Of a stretch of DNA of 64,000 nucleotides, positions 1 through 8,028 are shown piece after piece. Below the pieces are notes generated by a model, which saw only the letters and a program-made list of their open reading frames with translations, ran no database searches and had not been told where the DNA came from. The stretch lies in assembly GCF_014698995.1 (NCBI RefSeq), contig NZ_JACWZZ010000002.1, forward strand, positions 372,001 to 436,000. Direction: 5' to 3'. Both the position numbers and the translations under genes were made by a program. This stretch comes from Hymenobacter duratus (GTDB lineage Bacteria; Bacteroidota; Bacteroidia; Cytophagales; Hymenobacteraceae). The first letter of the stretch is position 1. The number at the start of each line of letters is the position of its first letter.

Positions 1-2
1 CC

Positions 3-104
3 GATCTGGCATCGGCAGTTGACAAGCCCATCCGGCGTATTCTGGTGAATGCTGCCGGCTTCGGCGGCAACGCAGCCAGCGTAGTGGTGGAGCTGAGAGG
101 ATAA
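3..104 (+). CDS. C-terminal end of a beta-ketoacyl synthase-like protein (partial)
   Basis: The reading frame is open from base 3 to a TAA at 102-104 and gives 33 residues. They contain ILVNAAGFGGNAASVVVEL, which resembles the last strand-loop-strand of FabF/KAS II-type condensing enzymes, where a G-F-G-G-x-N/H segment lies near the C-terminus. Only this tail is in the window, so the active-site Cys and His residues cannot be checked and the substrate is unknown. It could be a housekeeping FabF or a ketosynthase from a polyene or aryl-polyene pathway. The family call rests on one short motif. Confidence 0.5.
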   Translation, partial: DLASAVDKPIRRILVNAAGFGGNAASVVVELRG

Positions 105-114
105 AGCGTAAGAA

Positions 115-328
115 CGTCATTCCGAGCTTGCCGAGGAATCTCGCGTGCTGACGTTGCCAAACCAGCTATCATGCTTGATCTGGCGTCCGCGCAGCCGAAG
201 CATCTCTCCCGCTTCGCCTGAACGATTCACTAGTCCAGGGTTTAAACCCTGGGCTACGGAGCGGTTCTCGTCACAACGTCAGCACGCGAGATTCCTCGGC
301 TGCGGCTCCGCCTTCGCTCGGAATGACG
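115..328. repeat. Composite palindromic intergenic repeat (type A with a type B core)
   Basis: The outer arms are 115-156 and 274-328 and pair over the GTCATTCCGAG and GAGGAATCTCGCGTGCTGA segments, with a short extra piece in the right arm. Almost identical arms recur at 26618-26714. Inside lies a second type of arm (about 172-211, with GCCGAAGCATCTCT) that matches the family at 29677-29769. There is also a perfect 18-bp palindrome, CCAGGGTTTAAACCCTGG, at 235-252. This looks like one mobile palindromic unit nested in another. It fills most of the 304-bp gap between two genes, and no gene is seen in it. Confidence 0.8.
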
Positions 329-408
329 GTCTTATTGCGCTACTTCCCCGCCCCGCAACACTGGCGGCAATCCTGCGTCTATAGCCTTCCACACCCCAAC
401 CACCGTCT

Positions 409-1767
409 ATGCGTCGTTTTTTCCCTTTGCTGCTGGCCCTCGGTCTTTCTGCCCCGGCCTTGGCCCAGACCCAGCCCGCCACCACGCCCAATCCGCTTAT
501 CCTGAAGATGGTGGAGGAAGTATCCGAAAAGAACCTGCGCGACGACATCGATAAGCTCGTAAGCTTCGGCACGCGGCACACGCTGAGCGACACCAAAAGC
601 AAAAAGCGTGGCATCGGGGCTTCCCGCAACTGGGTGGAAGGCGAGTTCCGTAAGTACAGCAAAGCCAGCGGCGGCCGGCTCAAAGTGGAGCAGGATACGT
701 TCACCATCAAGCCCGACGGCCGCCGCATCGACCGGCCCGTGCTGATGGCCAACGTCATGGCCACCCTCCCCGGCACCGACCCCACCGATAAGCGCGTGTT
801 CATCGTGAGCGGCCACATCGACTCGCGGGTGTCGGACGTGATGAACGCCACCGCCGACGCGCCCGGCGCCAACGACGACGGCTCGGGCACGGTAGCCGTG
901 ATGGAGCTGGCCCGCGTGATGAGCAAGCAGCAGTTTCCGGCCACCATCATCTTCGTGGCGGTGCAGGGCGAAGAGCAGGGTCTTTACGGCTCCACCTACC
1001 TGGCCAAACGCGCCAAAAAGGAAGGCTGGAACCTGGTGGCGATGCTCAACAACGACATCATGGGCAACTCCACCGGCCACGACCCCGAAATCAGGAACAC
1101 CACCCAGCTGCGCGTGTTCAGCGAAGGCGTGCCCGCCACCGAAACGCCCGACGAAGCCCGCGTGCGCCGCACACTGAGCAGCGAAAACGACTCACCAAGC
1201 CGCAACCTGGCCCGCTACACCCGCACCGCCTGTCAGCAATACGTGCCCGGCCACGAGGTGGTGCTGGAATATCGCCCCGACCGATTCCTGCGCGGCGGCG
1301 ACCATACGCCCTTCAACCAGCAGGGCTTCACGGCGGTCCGCTTCTCGGAGATGAACGAGGATTTCCGCCACCAGCACCAGGACCTGCGCACCGAAAACGG
1401 CGAAGAGTACGGCGACCACGCCAAGTTCATGGACTTTGCCTACCTGCGCAAAAATACCGGCGTGAACCTGGCCACCCTGGCTTCCCTGGCACTGGCCCCC
1501 GCCGCCCCCGAAAACGTGGGCGTGCTCACCGCCAAGCTGACCAACCGCACCGAACTGCAGTGGCAGGCTCCCAAAAACGGCGAAAAGCCAGCCGGCTACT
1601 ACGTGCTGATGCGCGAAACCAGCGCCCCCGAGTGGCAGCAGAAGTTCTTCGTAACCGACACCAAAGCTGACCTGCCCCACAGCAAGGACAATTTCATCTT
1701 CGGAGTGGTAAGCGTGGACGCCGAGGGCCACGAGAGCCTGCCGGTGCTGCCGAAGCCGGTGCGGTAG
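409..1767 (+). CDS. Secreted M28-family zinc metallopeptidase
   Basis: Protein of 452 residues with a signal peptide ending near ALAQ at residue 20. The M28 metal and catalytic residues are visible in order: GHIDSR (His and Asp), NDDGSG (bridging Asp), GEEQGLYG (catalytic Glu and metal Glu), NNDIMG (Asp) and GGDHTPF (metal His). It is expected to be an exported dinuclear-zinc aminopeptidase or carboxypeptidase-like enzyme. The C-terminal 80 or so residues have a fibronectin-III-like look (APENVGVL...TELQWQAP). The ATG at 409 is chosen because the signal peptide begins there. It lies just downstream of the palindromic repeat. The peptide specificity cannot be told. Confidence 0.88.
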   Translation: MRRFFPLLLALGLSAPALAQTQPATTPNPLILKMVEEVSEKNLRDDIDKLVSFGTRHTLSDTKSKKRGIGASRNWVEGEFRKYSKASGGRLKVEQDTFTIKPDGRRIDRPVLMANVMATLPGTDPTDKRVFIVSGHIDSRVSDVMNATADAPGANDDGSGTVAVMELARVMSKQQFPATIIFVAVQGEEQGLYGSTYLAKRAKKEGWNLVAMLNNDIMGNSTGHDPEIRNTTQLRVFSEGVPATETPDEARVRRTLSSENDSPSRNLARYTRTACQQYVPGHEVVLEYRPDRFLRGGDHTPFNQQGFTAVRFSEMNEDFRHQHQDLRTENGEEYGDHAKFMDFAYLRKNTGVNLATLASLALAPAAPENVGVLTAKLTNRTELQWQAPKNGEKPAGYYVLMRETSAPEWQQKFFVTDTKADLPHSKDNFIFGVVSVDAEGHESLPVLPKPVR

Positions 1768-1824
1768 CGCGGCGTTGGATACATTCCGAAAAGCATTATC
1801 TGCCAGCTACCATTGATTATCCTT

Positions 1825-2682
1825 ATGCGTTGTATTTTCCGGCTCATTTTGCTGCTTCTGCTGAGCACCGGGCCTTGGCCGGTATATGCTGAGTGCGTAG
1901 AACAACGAGACATTGCCGTGTGGCCGGATGAGTATGCTGCCGCGACCATCCAGCCACGCCAGCTGTTCCTGTTTTCCGCTGGTAGCCGCACTAATGGCCG
2001 CTTAGCCATCCTCGATTTTGGGCGGCAGACACAGGTGTATCTGTGGTCGAAGCACGACTCAGTGCCGTTGCTGCTACTGGACCAAACAGTTAACCCTCTC
2101 AGCAGCGACCTACAAGTACTAATGCAGCCAGTGCGGCCATTGCTGCCCGATACGGTATACCACTTGCGCACCAGCCTGCCGCCGCCCGCTGGCTACAGCT
2201 TGTTCAGAATGCAGCGTGCCAGGGCTGGCAGCAACCAGCTCATTATTGCGCACCGCTGGCGCGTCAGTAGTGCTCTGTCCGATACGCAGGCGCCGCGCTG
2301 GACAGCCACGCCTGCTGTGCTGCACAAGGAGTACTCCAGCAACAGTGAGGGAATCAACAACTTCGTGCAATTCTCTTACCCGATGCTGGACGCCTCGCCG
2401 GTGCTGGTGCGGGCCACCATCCGAAGCGCGCGGCAGGCACAACCGGTGGTCAGCTACCTCACGCCCTGGCAAAATCAACTGGGAATCGGCTGGTTTACGT
2501 GTGGCGGCAATTTCGCTTTTGGGCCAAGTGAAGACTGTACCGTAACGTTTGAGGCGCTTGATGCAGCCGGCAACCGCAGCCTCGCTACCGGCCGCCCTAT
2601 TTCGTTCCGGGGCCCTAGGCCGGAACAGGCTGCTGCCAAAATGAGTGAGCGGAAAACCAAAATACCTGCCCCCAGACGGTAA
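1825..2682 (+). CDS. Secreted protein with Ig-like folds, function unknown
   Basis: Protein of 285 residues. A TTG at 1813 would add four residues, but the ATG at 1825 starts directly with a signal peptide that ends around VYA before ECVEQ. The first half resembles SbsA-type Ig-like domains (Big_5), with an L-x-P-D-T-V-Y-H-L pattern. The second half ends in FEALDAAGNRS, a phrase common in bacterial Ig-like domains. Such domains usually serve in cell-surface adhesion or scaffolding; no catalytic motif is seen. The tail is basic (ERKTKIPAPRR). It follows the M28 gene on the same strand after 57 bp and may be co-transcribed. Confidence 0.6.
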   Translation: MRCIFRLILLLLLSTGPWPVYAECVEQRDIAVWPDEYAAATIQPRQLFLFSAGSRTNGRLAILDFGRQTQVYLWSKHDSVPLLLLDQTVNPLSSDLQVLMQPVRPLLPDTVYHLRTSLPPPAGYSLFRMQRARAGSNQLIIAHRWRVSSALSDTQAPRWTATPAVLHKEYSSNSEGINNFVQFSYPMLDASPVLVRATIRSARQAQPVVSYLTPWQNQLGIGWFTCGGNFAFGPSEDCTVTFEALDAAGNRSLATGRPISFRGPRPEQAAAKMSERKTKIPAPRR

Positions 2683-2730
2683 AGAGGCACAACTTCCGGC
2701 GTCAATTTCATTTCAGCTGACACCTCCACT

Positions 2731-3124
2731 ATGCAACCCGCTCCCGACCATGTGCTCAACCGCCTGGCCCAGCAGCAGCTGCCGTGGGAATAGGCATGGG
2801 CGTGGTTTGCGACCCTTGACGCAGCAGGCCAGCTTGCGCAGCTGAACACCTTGTGCCAATACATTCAGCAGGCCCAGCCCGGCGCTGGTGCGGCAGGCCT
2901 TGTCGGAAGCCCAAGTAAAGCCCACTGCTACCCCGCTGGTGTTGCTGCGGGCCCACGGGGTAGCGGAAGCCCTGCGCCGCATCCAGAAACTACCGCCGCC
3001 GGAGTATCCGAATGCCTTTCGGGCATTGCTGAGCCTGTTCAGCGTGGCCGATGCGCACCGCCGCCGCACCGCGTGCCGGACCGGGTGCACGCACGACTGG
3101 CACCATCTGCCGCCGCTGCGCTGA
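2731..3124 (+). pseudogene. Broken DUF5958-family gene
   Basis: From ATG 2731 the frame reads MQPAPDHVLNRLAQQQLPWE and then meets an in-frame TAG at 2791. The same frame continues with AWAWFATLDAAGQLAQLN to about 2885. Similarity then shifts by one frame into VRQALSEAQVKPTATPLVLL at 2888, and ends with FRALLSLFSVADAHRRRTAC and CTHDWHHLPPL before TGA at 3122-3124. The WF-x(5)-Q, KPT-TP-VLL, F-LL-LF-AD-RRR and C-HxWHxL pattern is what I remember of DUF5958 proteins. The gene therefore carries one nonsense codon and one frameshift. A sequencing error could explain the frameshift but is less likely to explain both. Confidence 0.6.
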
Positions 3125-3321
3125 GACTGATGCGGCGCTGCTGCTGGCCGTAACCAAGCAACGCAGTGAGTGGCCGCCCCGACGCGTCAGGCGCTTTTTT
3201 TCACTCCAAGGCTGGCCAAATGCTATTTGTGTACTTTCTTTGCGGAACCAGACGCCTCTTTGGCCCTGGTCCGATACTGCGCTTATCTGCCATGTACCTT
3301 ACCAACTCCCGTGTCGTTCTG

Positions 3322-3396
3322 ATGCCGCTGGCTGCTGCCGGAGCGAAGTGCGCGTGCGTGTTGGTCAAGAAATGCAAGAAACGGATTCCGGCCTGA
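3322..3396 (+). CDS. Putative lysine-rich leader peptide of lysC
   Basis: A 24-codon frame begins at ATG 3322, begins MPLAAAGAKCACV, and ends with LVKKCKKRIPA and TGA at 3394-3396. Five of its 24 codons are lysine, four of them packed at 3367-3381 just before the stop. It ends 46 bases before a strong intrinsic terminator and about 110 bases before aspartate kinase, whose branch makes lysine. The position, size and codon content fit an attenuation leader peptide. It is too short for standard gene finding, and there is no direct proof of translation. Confidence 0.55.
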   Translation: MPLAAAGAKCACVLVKKCKKRIPA

Positions 3397-3470
3397 CCGT
3401 CGCACCCGTTCATTGCGCCTCGTTGCTTCTCTGAACTCTCCGCGCCGGTCCTCTTGGGCCGGCGCTTTTT
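3363..3470 (+). promoter_or_regulatory. Candidate transcription attenuator controlling lysC-lysA
   Basis: Three mutually exclusive pairings are visible. Segment 1 GGTCA (3363-3367) pairs with segment 2 TGACC (3394-3398) and encloses the Lys codons. Segment 2 GACCGTCGC (3395-3403) pairs with segment 3 GCGCCGGTC (3442-3450) with one mismatch. Segment 3 GCGCCGG (3442-3448) pairs with segment 4 CCGGCGC (3459-3465), followed by five T. A ribosome stalled on the Lys codons would leave segment 2 free to form the antiterminator. A ribosome at the stop codon would cover segment 2 and let the terminator form. A weak TACTTTC at 3232 may be part of the promoter. The regulatory logic is inferred. Confidence 0.6.
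3442..3470 (+). terminator. Intrinsic terminator in the lysC leader
   Basis: A 7-bp all-GC stem (GCGCCGG at 3442-3448 with CCGGCGC at 3459-3465) has a 10-base loop and is followed directly by TTTTT. It sits 39 bases upstream of the lysC start codon, where it would only make sense as a regulated attenuator, since no intact gene ends there. Confidence 0.8.
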
Positions 3471-3508
3471 GTTTGTCCTTTTCTGCTGATTTCCCGTTTA
3501 TCCCTTTC

Positions 3509-4843
3509 ATGAAAGTTCTCAAGTTTGGCGGCACGTCCGTCGGGTCGGCGCAGCGGATGCGCGAGGTAGCAGAGCTGATTCAGTTGCCCCAGGAGCGGCG
3601 CATTGTGGTGCTGTCGGCCATGAGCGGCACCACCAACACCCTGGTGGATATTGCCCGCCTGCTCTACTCCAACGACGTGGCAGCCGCTACGGCCCGTATC
3701 GAAATTATGCGCCAGGGCTACCACATGATAGCGCATGAGTTGCTGCCCGAAGCCAGTATAGCAGCGGCAGCCATCAAAGACCTCGACGGCGTGTTCCGTA
3801 CCCTGTTCGACCTGACGCGGCAGCCGCTTTCAGCCTCCGGCGAGCGGGTGATTCTGGCCCAGGGCGAGCTGCTGAGCACCTGTTTGTTCCATCATTACCT
3901 GACCGGCGTGCTGCACCGCGACGCCGTGCTGCTGCCAGCGCTGGAATTCATGCGCCTCGACCAGAACGAGGAGCCGGATGCGTCCTATATCCGGGAGCAT
4001 CTGGCAGTGCAGCTGGCCCGGTATCCGGAGCAGCAGCTGTTTATTACGCAGGGCTATATCTGCCGCAACGCGCACGGCAAAACCGACAACCTCAAGCGCG
4101 GCGGCTCCGACTATTCGGCCTCGCTGATTGGGGCCGCGGCCGACGCCGACGAAATCCAGATCTGGACCGACATCGACGGGCTGCACAACAACGACCCACG
4201 GGTGGTGGAAGGCACGTATCCTATCCGCGAGCTGTCGTTTGATGAGGCTGCCGAGCTGGCGTATTTCGGAGCCAAGATTCTGCACCCCAGCTCCATTCTG
4301 CCCGCCGCCAAGCATGGCATTCCGGTAAGGCTGCTCAACACCATGCAGCCCGAGGCACCCGGCACGCTTATCTCCACCCGAACCGGTAACGAGGCCATCA
4401 AGGCGGTGGCGGCGAAAGACGGGTTGGTGGCCATCAAAATCAAGTCGAGCCGCATGCTGCTGGCGCACGGTTTTCTACGCAGCGTGTTCGAGGTGTTTGA
4501 GCGGCACCGCACGTCCATCGACATGATTACGACCTCCGAAGTAGCCGTGTCACTCACCATCGACGACGCCACTCACCTGCCCCAGATTCTGGAGGAGCTG
4601 CGGAGTTTCGGCACGGTGGAAGTGGATGAGAACCAAACCATCATCTGCCTCGTCGGCAACCTGATTCAGGAAACCAACGGCGCGGCCCGCCTCGTGTTCA
4701 ATGCTCTGGTCGATGTGCCGCTGCGCATGATTTCCTACGGCGGCTCGCCCAACAACATCAGCCTGCTGGTGCATACTTCCGACAAAACCCGCGCCCTGAA
4801 AGCACTGAATGCCGGCCTGTTTCAGCGGCCGGCAACCACCTGA
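3509..4843 (+). CDS. lysC: Aspartate kinase (aspartokinase)
   Basis: Enzyme of 444 residues that phosphorylates L-aspartate, the first step towards Lys, Thr, Met and diaminopimelate. The N-terminus MKVLKFGGTSVGSAQRM is the amino acid kinase ATP-binding signature. The middle contains SDYSASLIG and the substrate region EIQIWTDIDGLHNNDPR. Two C-terminal ACT domains follow (from about residue 300, with VAIKIKSSRMLLAHGF), which normally bind the feedback amino acid. It is monofunctional, with no homoserine dehydrogenase part. The ATG at 3509 is chosen because it begins the kinase motif; an upstream in-frame extension would run through the attenuator. lysA follows after 99 bp. Confidence 0.93.
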   Translation: MKVLKFGGTSVGSAQRMREVAELIQLPQERRIVVLSAMSGTTNTLVDIARLLYSNDVAAATARIEIMRQGYHMIAHELLPEASIAAAAIKDLDGVFRTLFDLTRQPLSASGERVILAQGELLSTCLFHHYLTGVLHRDAVLLPALEFMRLDQNEEPDASYIREHLAVQLARYPEQQLFITQGYICRNAHGKTDNLKRGGSDYSASLIGAAADADEIQIWTDIDGLHNNDPRVVEGTYPIRELSFDEAAELAYFGAKILHPSSILPAAKHGIPVRLLNTMQPEAPGTLISTRTGNEAIKAVAAKDGLVAIKIKSSRMLLAHGFLRSVFEVFERHRTSIDMITTSEVAVSLTIDDATHLPQILEELRSFGTVEVDENQTIICLVGNLIQETNGAARLVFNALVDVPLRMISYGGSPNNISLLVHTSDKTRALKALNAGLFQRPATT

Positions 4844-4942
4844 GCGGCAGTGCGCGCGAGCTGAACTCCTGATTTTTTGACCTGATATTTCCTTAGCTCT
4901 GTGCCGACTTTCGTGGCTGGCACGGACCGCAGCCTACGCTAC

Positions 4943-6091
4943 ATGTCCTTTTCCCTTTCGCCGGAGCTTCTGGCCCAGCCCACTCCTTTCTACCACTACG
5001 ATCTGGCCCTGCTGGACCGTACCCTGGCCGCGCTGCAGCAGGCCGCAAAACCGCGCGGTTTTCAGGCCCACTACGCCCTGAAAGCCAACGTTAATCTGCC
5101 GGTGCTGGCGCGCATCAAAGCCGCTGGCCTGGGAGCCGACTGCGTGAGTGGTGGCGAGGTGCAGCGCGCCCTTGACGCGGGGTTTGCGCCGGACCACATT
5201 GTGTTTGCCGGCGTGGGCAAGTCCGATGCGGAAATCAACCGGGCGCTGGCCGCCGATATCTGGTGCTTCAATGCCGAGTCGGGGGAAGAGCTGCAGGTAC
5301 TGAATGCGCTGGCCGGCGCGCAGGGCCGCACGGCGCGGGTAGCGTTGCGCGTCAACCCGAACGTAGACGCCCACACGCACCCGCACATCACCACGGGCCT
5401 GGAAGCCAACAAGTTCGGCATCAGCCTGACTGATTTACCGGCCGTGGTGTGGCAGTTTTCCGCGCTGCCGAATCTGGAGCTGGTGGGCCTGCACGCGCAT
5501 ATCGGGTCCCAGATTACGGACCTGACCGTTTTTGCGGACCTGAGCCGCAAGCTAAACGAGCTGCAAACCTGGCTGGCTGACCAGGGCTACACGTTGCCGC
5601 ACCTCAACGTAGGCGGCGGCCTCGGCATCGACTACCATCATCCTGATGAGAACCCGATTCCGGACTTCGAAGGCTACTTCTCAATGTTTGAGAAGCACTT
5701 GGTGCGCCGCTCGGGCCAGCAGGTGCATGTGGAGCTGGGCCGGGCCGTGGTAGCGCAATGCGGCACGCTTCTGAGCCGGGTGCTCTACGTGAAGCAAAGC
5801 CAGCAGACCCAGTTTGCTATTCTTGATGCGGGCATGACCGAGCTAATGCGCCCGGCCCTCTACGGCAGCTACCACCACATCCAGAACCTTTCGAACCCCG
5901 ACGGCGACCGGTACATCTACGACGTGGTGGGCCCCATCTGCGAGTCGTCGGATAGCTTTGGGAAGGAGCTGGCACTACCAAAGACCCGGCGTGGCGACCT
6001 GGTGGCCATTCGCTCGGCCGGGGCCTACGGCGAAGTCATGTCCTCGGGCTACAACCTGCGCGAGAAGGCTGCCGCCGTGTATGTAGGCTAA
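4943..6091 (+). CDS. lysA: Diaminopimelate decarboxylase
   Basis: PLP enzyme of 382 residues that decarboxylates meso-diaminopimelate to L-lysine, the last step of the pathway. HYALKANVN carries the PLP lysine. A glycine loop GGGLGIDY, the ELGRAVVAQCG segment (in place of the more usual EPGR) and CESSDSFGKE near the C-terminus fit fold-III decarboxylases of this family. The ATG at 4943 is preferred over one at 4901, because the 14 residues upstream look unlike the family. The 99-bp gap from lysC contains no clear terminator, so both genes are probably under the same leader. Confidence 0.92.
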   Translation: MSFSLSPELLAQPTPFYHYDLALLDRTLAALQQAAKPRGFQAHYALKANVNLPVLARIKAAGLGADCVSGGEVQRALDAGFAPDHIVFAGVGKSDAEINRALAADIWCFNAESGEELQVLNALAGAQGRTARVALRVNPNVDAHTHPHITTGLEANKFGISLTDLPAVVWQFSALPNLELVGLHAHIGSQITDLTVFADLSRKLNELQTWLADQGYTLPHLNVGGGLGIDYHHPDENPIPDFEGYFSMFEKHLVRRSGQQVHVELGRAVVAQCGTLLSRVLYVKQSQQTQFAILDAGMTELMRPALYGSYHHIQNLSNPDGDRYIYDVVGPICESSDSFGKELALPKTRRGDLVAIRSAGAYGEVMSSGYNLREKAAAVYVG

Positions 6092-6171
6092 GCAGCCGGC
6101 AGGCAATACGCAATACGTACAACTCTATTGCGGTCCGGTAGTTAGCACTATACCACCTACCCTGCCTGCTC

Positions 6172-7644
6172 ATGAAAATCCTGCTCACTGGTGCCAACGG
6201 CTACATCGGCCAACGTTTGCTGCCGCTTTTAATCGAAGCCGGCCACGAAGTGGTATGCCTCGTGCGCGACCCGCGCCGCTTTGAGCTGCCGGAAAGCCAG
6301 CGCCCGCACGTGACGGTGGCACAAGGCGACCTGCTCAAGCCGGAGTCACTACAGGAATTGCCCACCGACATTGAGGCGGCGTACTACCTCGTGCATTCCA
6401 TGAGCGGCGACGGCAAGGATTTTTTCCAGCTGGAGCAGGAGTCGGCGCGCAACTTTACTGCCTATCTAAACCGCACCACGGCTCGGCAGGTGATTTATCT
6501 TTCCGGCATCGCCAACGACCAGGCCCTGAGCGTACACCTTCGTTCCCGCAAAGGCGTGGAAGAGGTGCTGGGCAAGGCGCAGGCGGCCCTTACGGTGTTG
6601 CGGGCCAGCATCATTATCGGCTCGGGGTCGGCGTCGTTTGAGATTATCCGGGACTTGGTGGAGAAGCTTCCCGTGATGATTACGCCACGCTGGCTGAACT
6701 CGCGCTGCCAGCCCATCGGTATCCGCGACGTGATGTTCTACCTAACCGGCGTGCTCGGCAACGAAGCCTGCTACGGGCGCTCCTTCGATATTGGCGGCCC
6801 CGATGTGCTGACGTACCGCGAGATGCTGCTGCAGCTGGCACAGGTCCGTGGCTACCGGCGCTACATCATCACGGTGCCGGTGCTCACGCCGCGGCTGTCG
6901 TCGTGGTGGCTGTTTTTGGTAACAAGCACCTCGTTTTCGCTGGCGCAAAGTCTCGTGGAAAGCCTGCGCAACGACACCGTAGCCGACCCGAAACGCAGCA
7001 TTGCGGCGGTGCTGCCGCACGAGTGTATGGGCTACACGGAAACGGTACAACTGGCTTTTCAGCGCATCGAGCAGAATGAAGTAGTGAGTAGCTGGAGCGA
7101 CGCGCTGAGCAGCGGCAAGATGCCCCGCAACTACATGGACCACATCCAGATACCACAGTACGGCCTGCTCACCGACCGCCAGACCCTGCGTTTCCGCCGC
7201 GACCCGCAACAGGTGCTGCAGAATGTCTGGAGCATCGGTGGCGACCGGGGCTGGTACAAAGTGGATTGGCTCTGGCGTATCCGCGGCATTATGGACAAAA
7301 TGGTAGGCGGGCCGGGTCTGCGGCGTGGCCGCCGCTCCCCTACCAAGCTCCGCGCCGGCGACCCACTCGACTTCTGGCGCGTACTCGTGGCCGACAAAGC
7401 CAACCGCCGCTTGCTCCTTTACGCCGAGATGAAGCTTCCCGGCGAAGCGTGGCTGCAGTTCCGCATCCTCGATAACGAAGATGGTTCCCACACGCTGGAA
7501 CAACTGGCGGCTTTCCGCCCCAAGGGCCTGGCCGGACGGCTCTACTGGTACTCGCTGGTGCCGTTTCATTTCATCATTTTCAAGGGCATGATTGAAAATA
7601 TCGTGCAGTATGAGGCACCAGAGCAAGTGCCAGTCGTAGCGTAG
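6172..7644 (+). CDS. SDR-family NAD(P)-binding protein with C-terminal DUF2867
   Basis: Protein of 490 residues. The N-terminus MKILLTGANGYIGQRL is a GxxGxxG Rossmann motif of atypical (NmrA/complex I-like) short-chain dehydrogenases. The segment around YYLVHSMSG replaces the classic catalytic region. From about residue 340 the sequence becomes a DUF2867 domain (DPLDFWRVLVAD, LYAEMKLPGEAWLQF, SLVPFHFIIFKGM), a combination known from many Bacteroidota and Actinobacteria. The substrate is unknown. It stands alone; no operon partner is close on the plus strand. The start at 6172 places the Rossmann strand at residue 3, as expected. Confidence 0.82.
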   Translation: MKILLTGANGYIGQRLLPLLIEAGHEVVCLVRDPRRFELPESQRPHVTVAQGDLLKPESLQELPTDIEAAYYLVHSMSGDGKDFFQLEQESARNFTAYLNRTTARQVIYLSGIANDQALSVHLRSRKGVEEVLGKAQAALTVLRASIIIGSGSASFEIIRDLVEKLPVMITPRWLNSRCQPIGIRDVMFYLTGVLGNEACYGRSFDIGGPDVLTYREMLLQLAQVRGYRRYIITVPVLTPRLSSWWLFLVTSTSFSLAQSLVESLRNDTVADPKRSIAAVLPHECMGYTETVQLAFQRIEQNEVVSSWSDALSSGKMPRNYMDHIQIPQYGLLTDRQTLRFRRDPQQVLQNVWSIGGDRGWYKVDWLWRIRGIMDKMVGGPGLRRGRRSPTKLRAGDPLDFWRVLVADKANRRLLLYAEMKLPGEAWLQFRILDNEDGSHTLEQLAAFRPKGLAGRLYWYSLVPFHFIIFKGMIENIVQYEAPEQVPVVA

Positions 7645-7823
7645 CCTGCTGGCCGGGTAGCCAGATTTGCTCCGGTTCTGCGGCCAGCAACCACTTGGGC
7701 AGTTCGTTACTAATCCCGAAATCAGCTATTTATATCATTGGCTGATGATATCCCCAAATCATGTCTTTAATTTATTGATATTCAATATTATATTAATAAA
7801 AATCATCATTCTATAAAGTCTGA
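7645..7823. other. AT-rich intergenic segment with no gene
   Basis: Just after the SDR gene, TGCTGGCC and GGCCAGCA bracket a loop of about 27 bases; there is no T-run, so a terminator is doubtful. The remainder up to about 7820 is AT-rich (runs such as TTATTGATATTCAATATTATA) and contrasts with the GC-rich coding DNA. No coding signal was found. It directly joins the transposase remnant described next. Confidence 0.4.
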
Positions 7824-7991
7824 TTACTGCAATAATTGGAGAGGAAGTCGGGTGATGGAAAAGTAGCTTAGCTTCCGTTGCCACTGTTGGGGCCGCTTTA
7901 CCATAAGCCGTTCCTCACACTGCCAGTTGTGCTGCATTTTCGTACTGAAGCCGAGGCTTGACTGGTCCACGAAAATGCTGATACCGCTGAG
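7824..7991 (-). pseudogene. Possible degenerate IS630-like transposase remnant
   Basis: Read on the minus strand from 7991 to a TAA at 7824-7826, the sequence encodes LSGISIFVDQSSLGFSTK and then MQHNWQCEERLMVKRPQQ. This resembles the IS630/DDE_3 transposase stretch around F-x-D-E-S-G-F-S-x(7)-W-Q-x(2)-G-x(7)-Q-R, with the catalytic Glu replaced. A TGA sits directly before it, no start is available and the rest of the transposase is absent, so at most 55 codons remain. The similarity is judged by eye and could be chance. If right, it marks an old insertion between 7645 and 8028. Confidence 0.3.
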
Positions 7992-8028
7992 TCAGCAGCA
8001 GTTTTCCGGCAGCTTTATCCGTTAGTCT

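Noticed and set aside
3250..3510. Lysine riboswitch in the lysC leader
   Set aside because: No five-helix L-box arrangement or its conserved core could be traced, and the leader is better explained by a Lys-codon attenuator. A covariance-model search would settle it.
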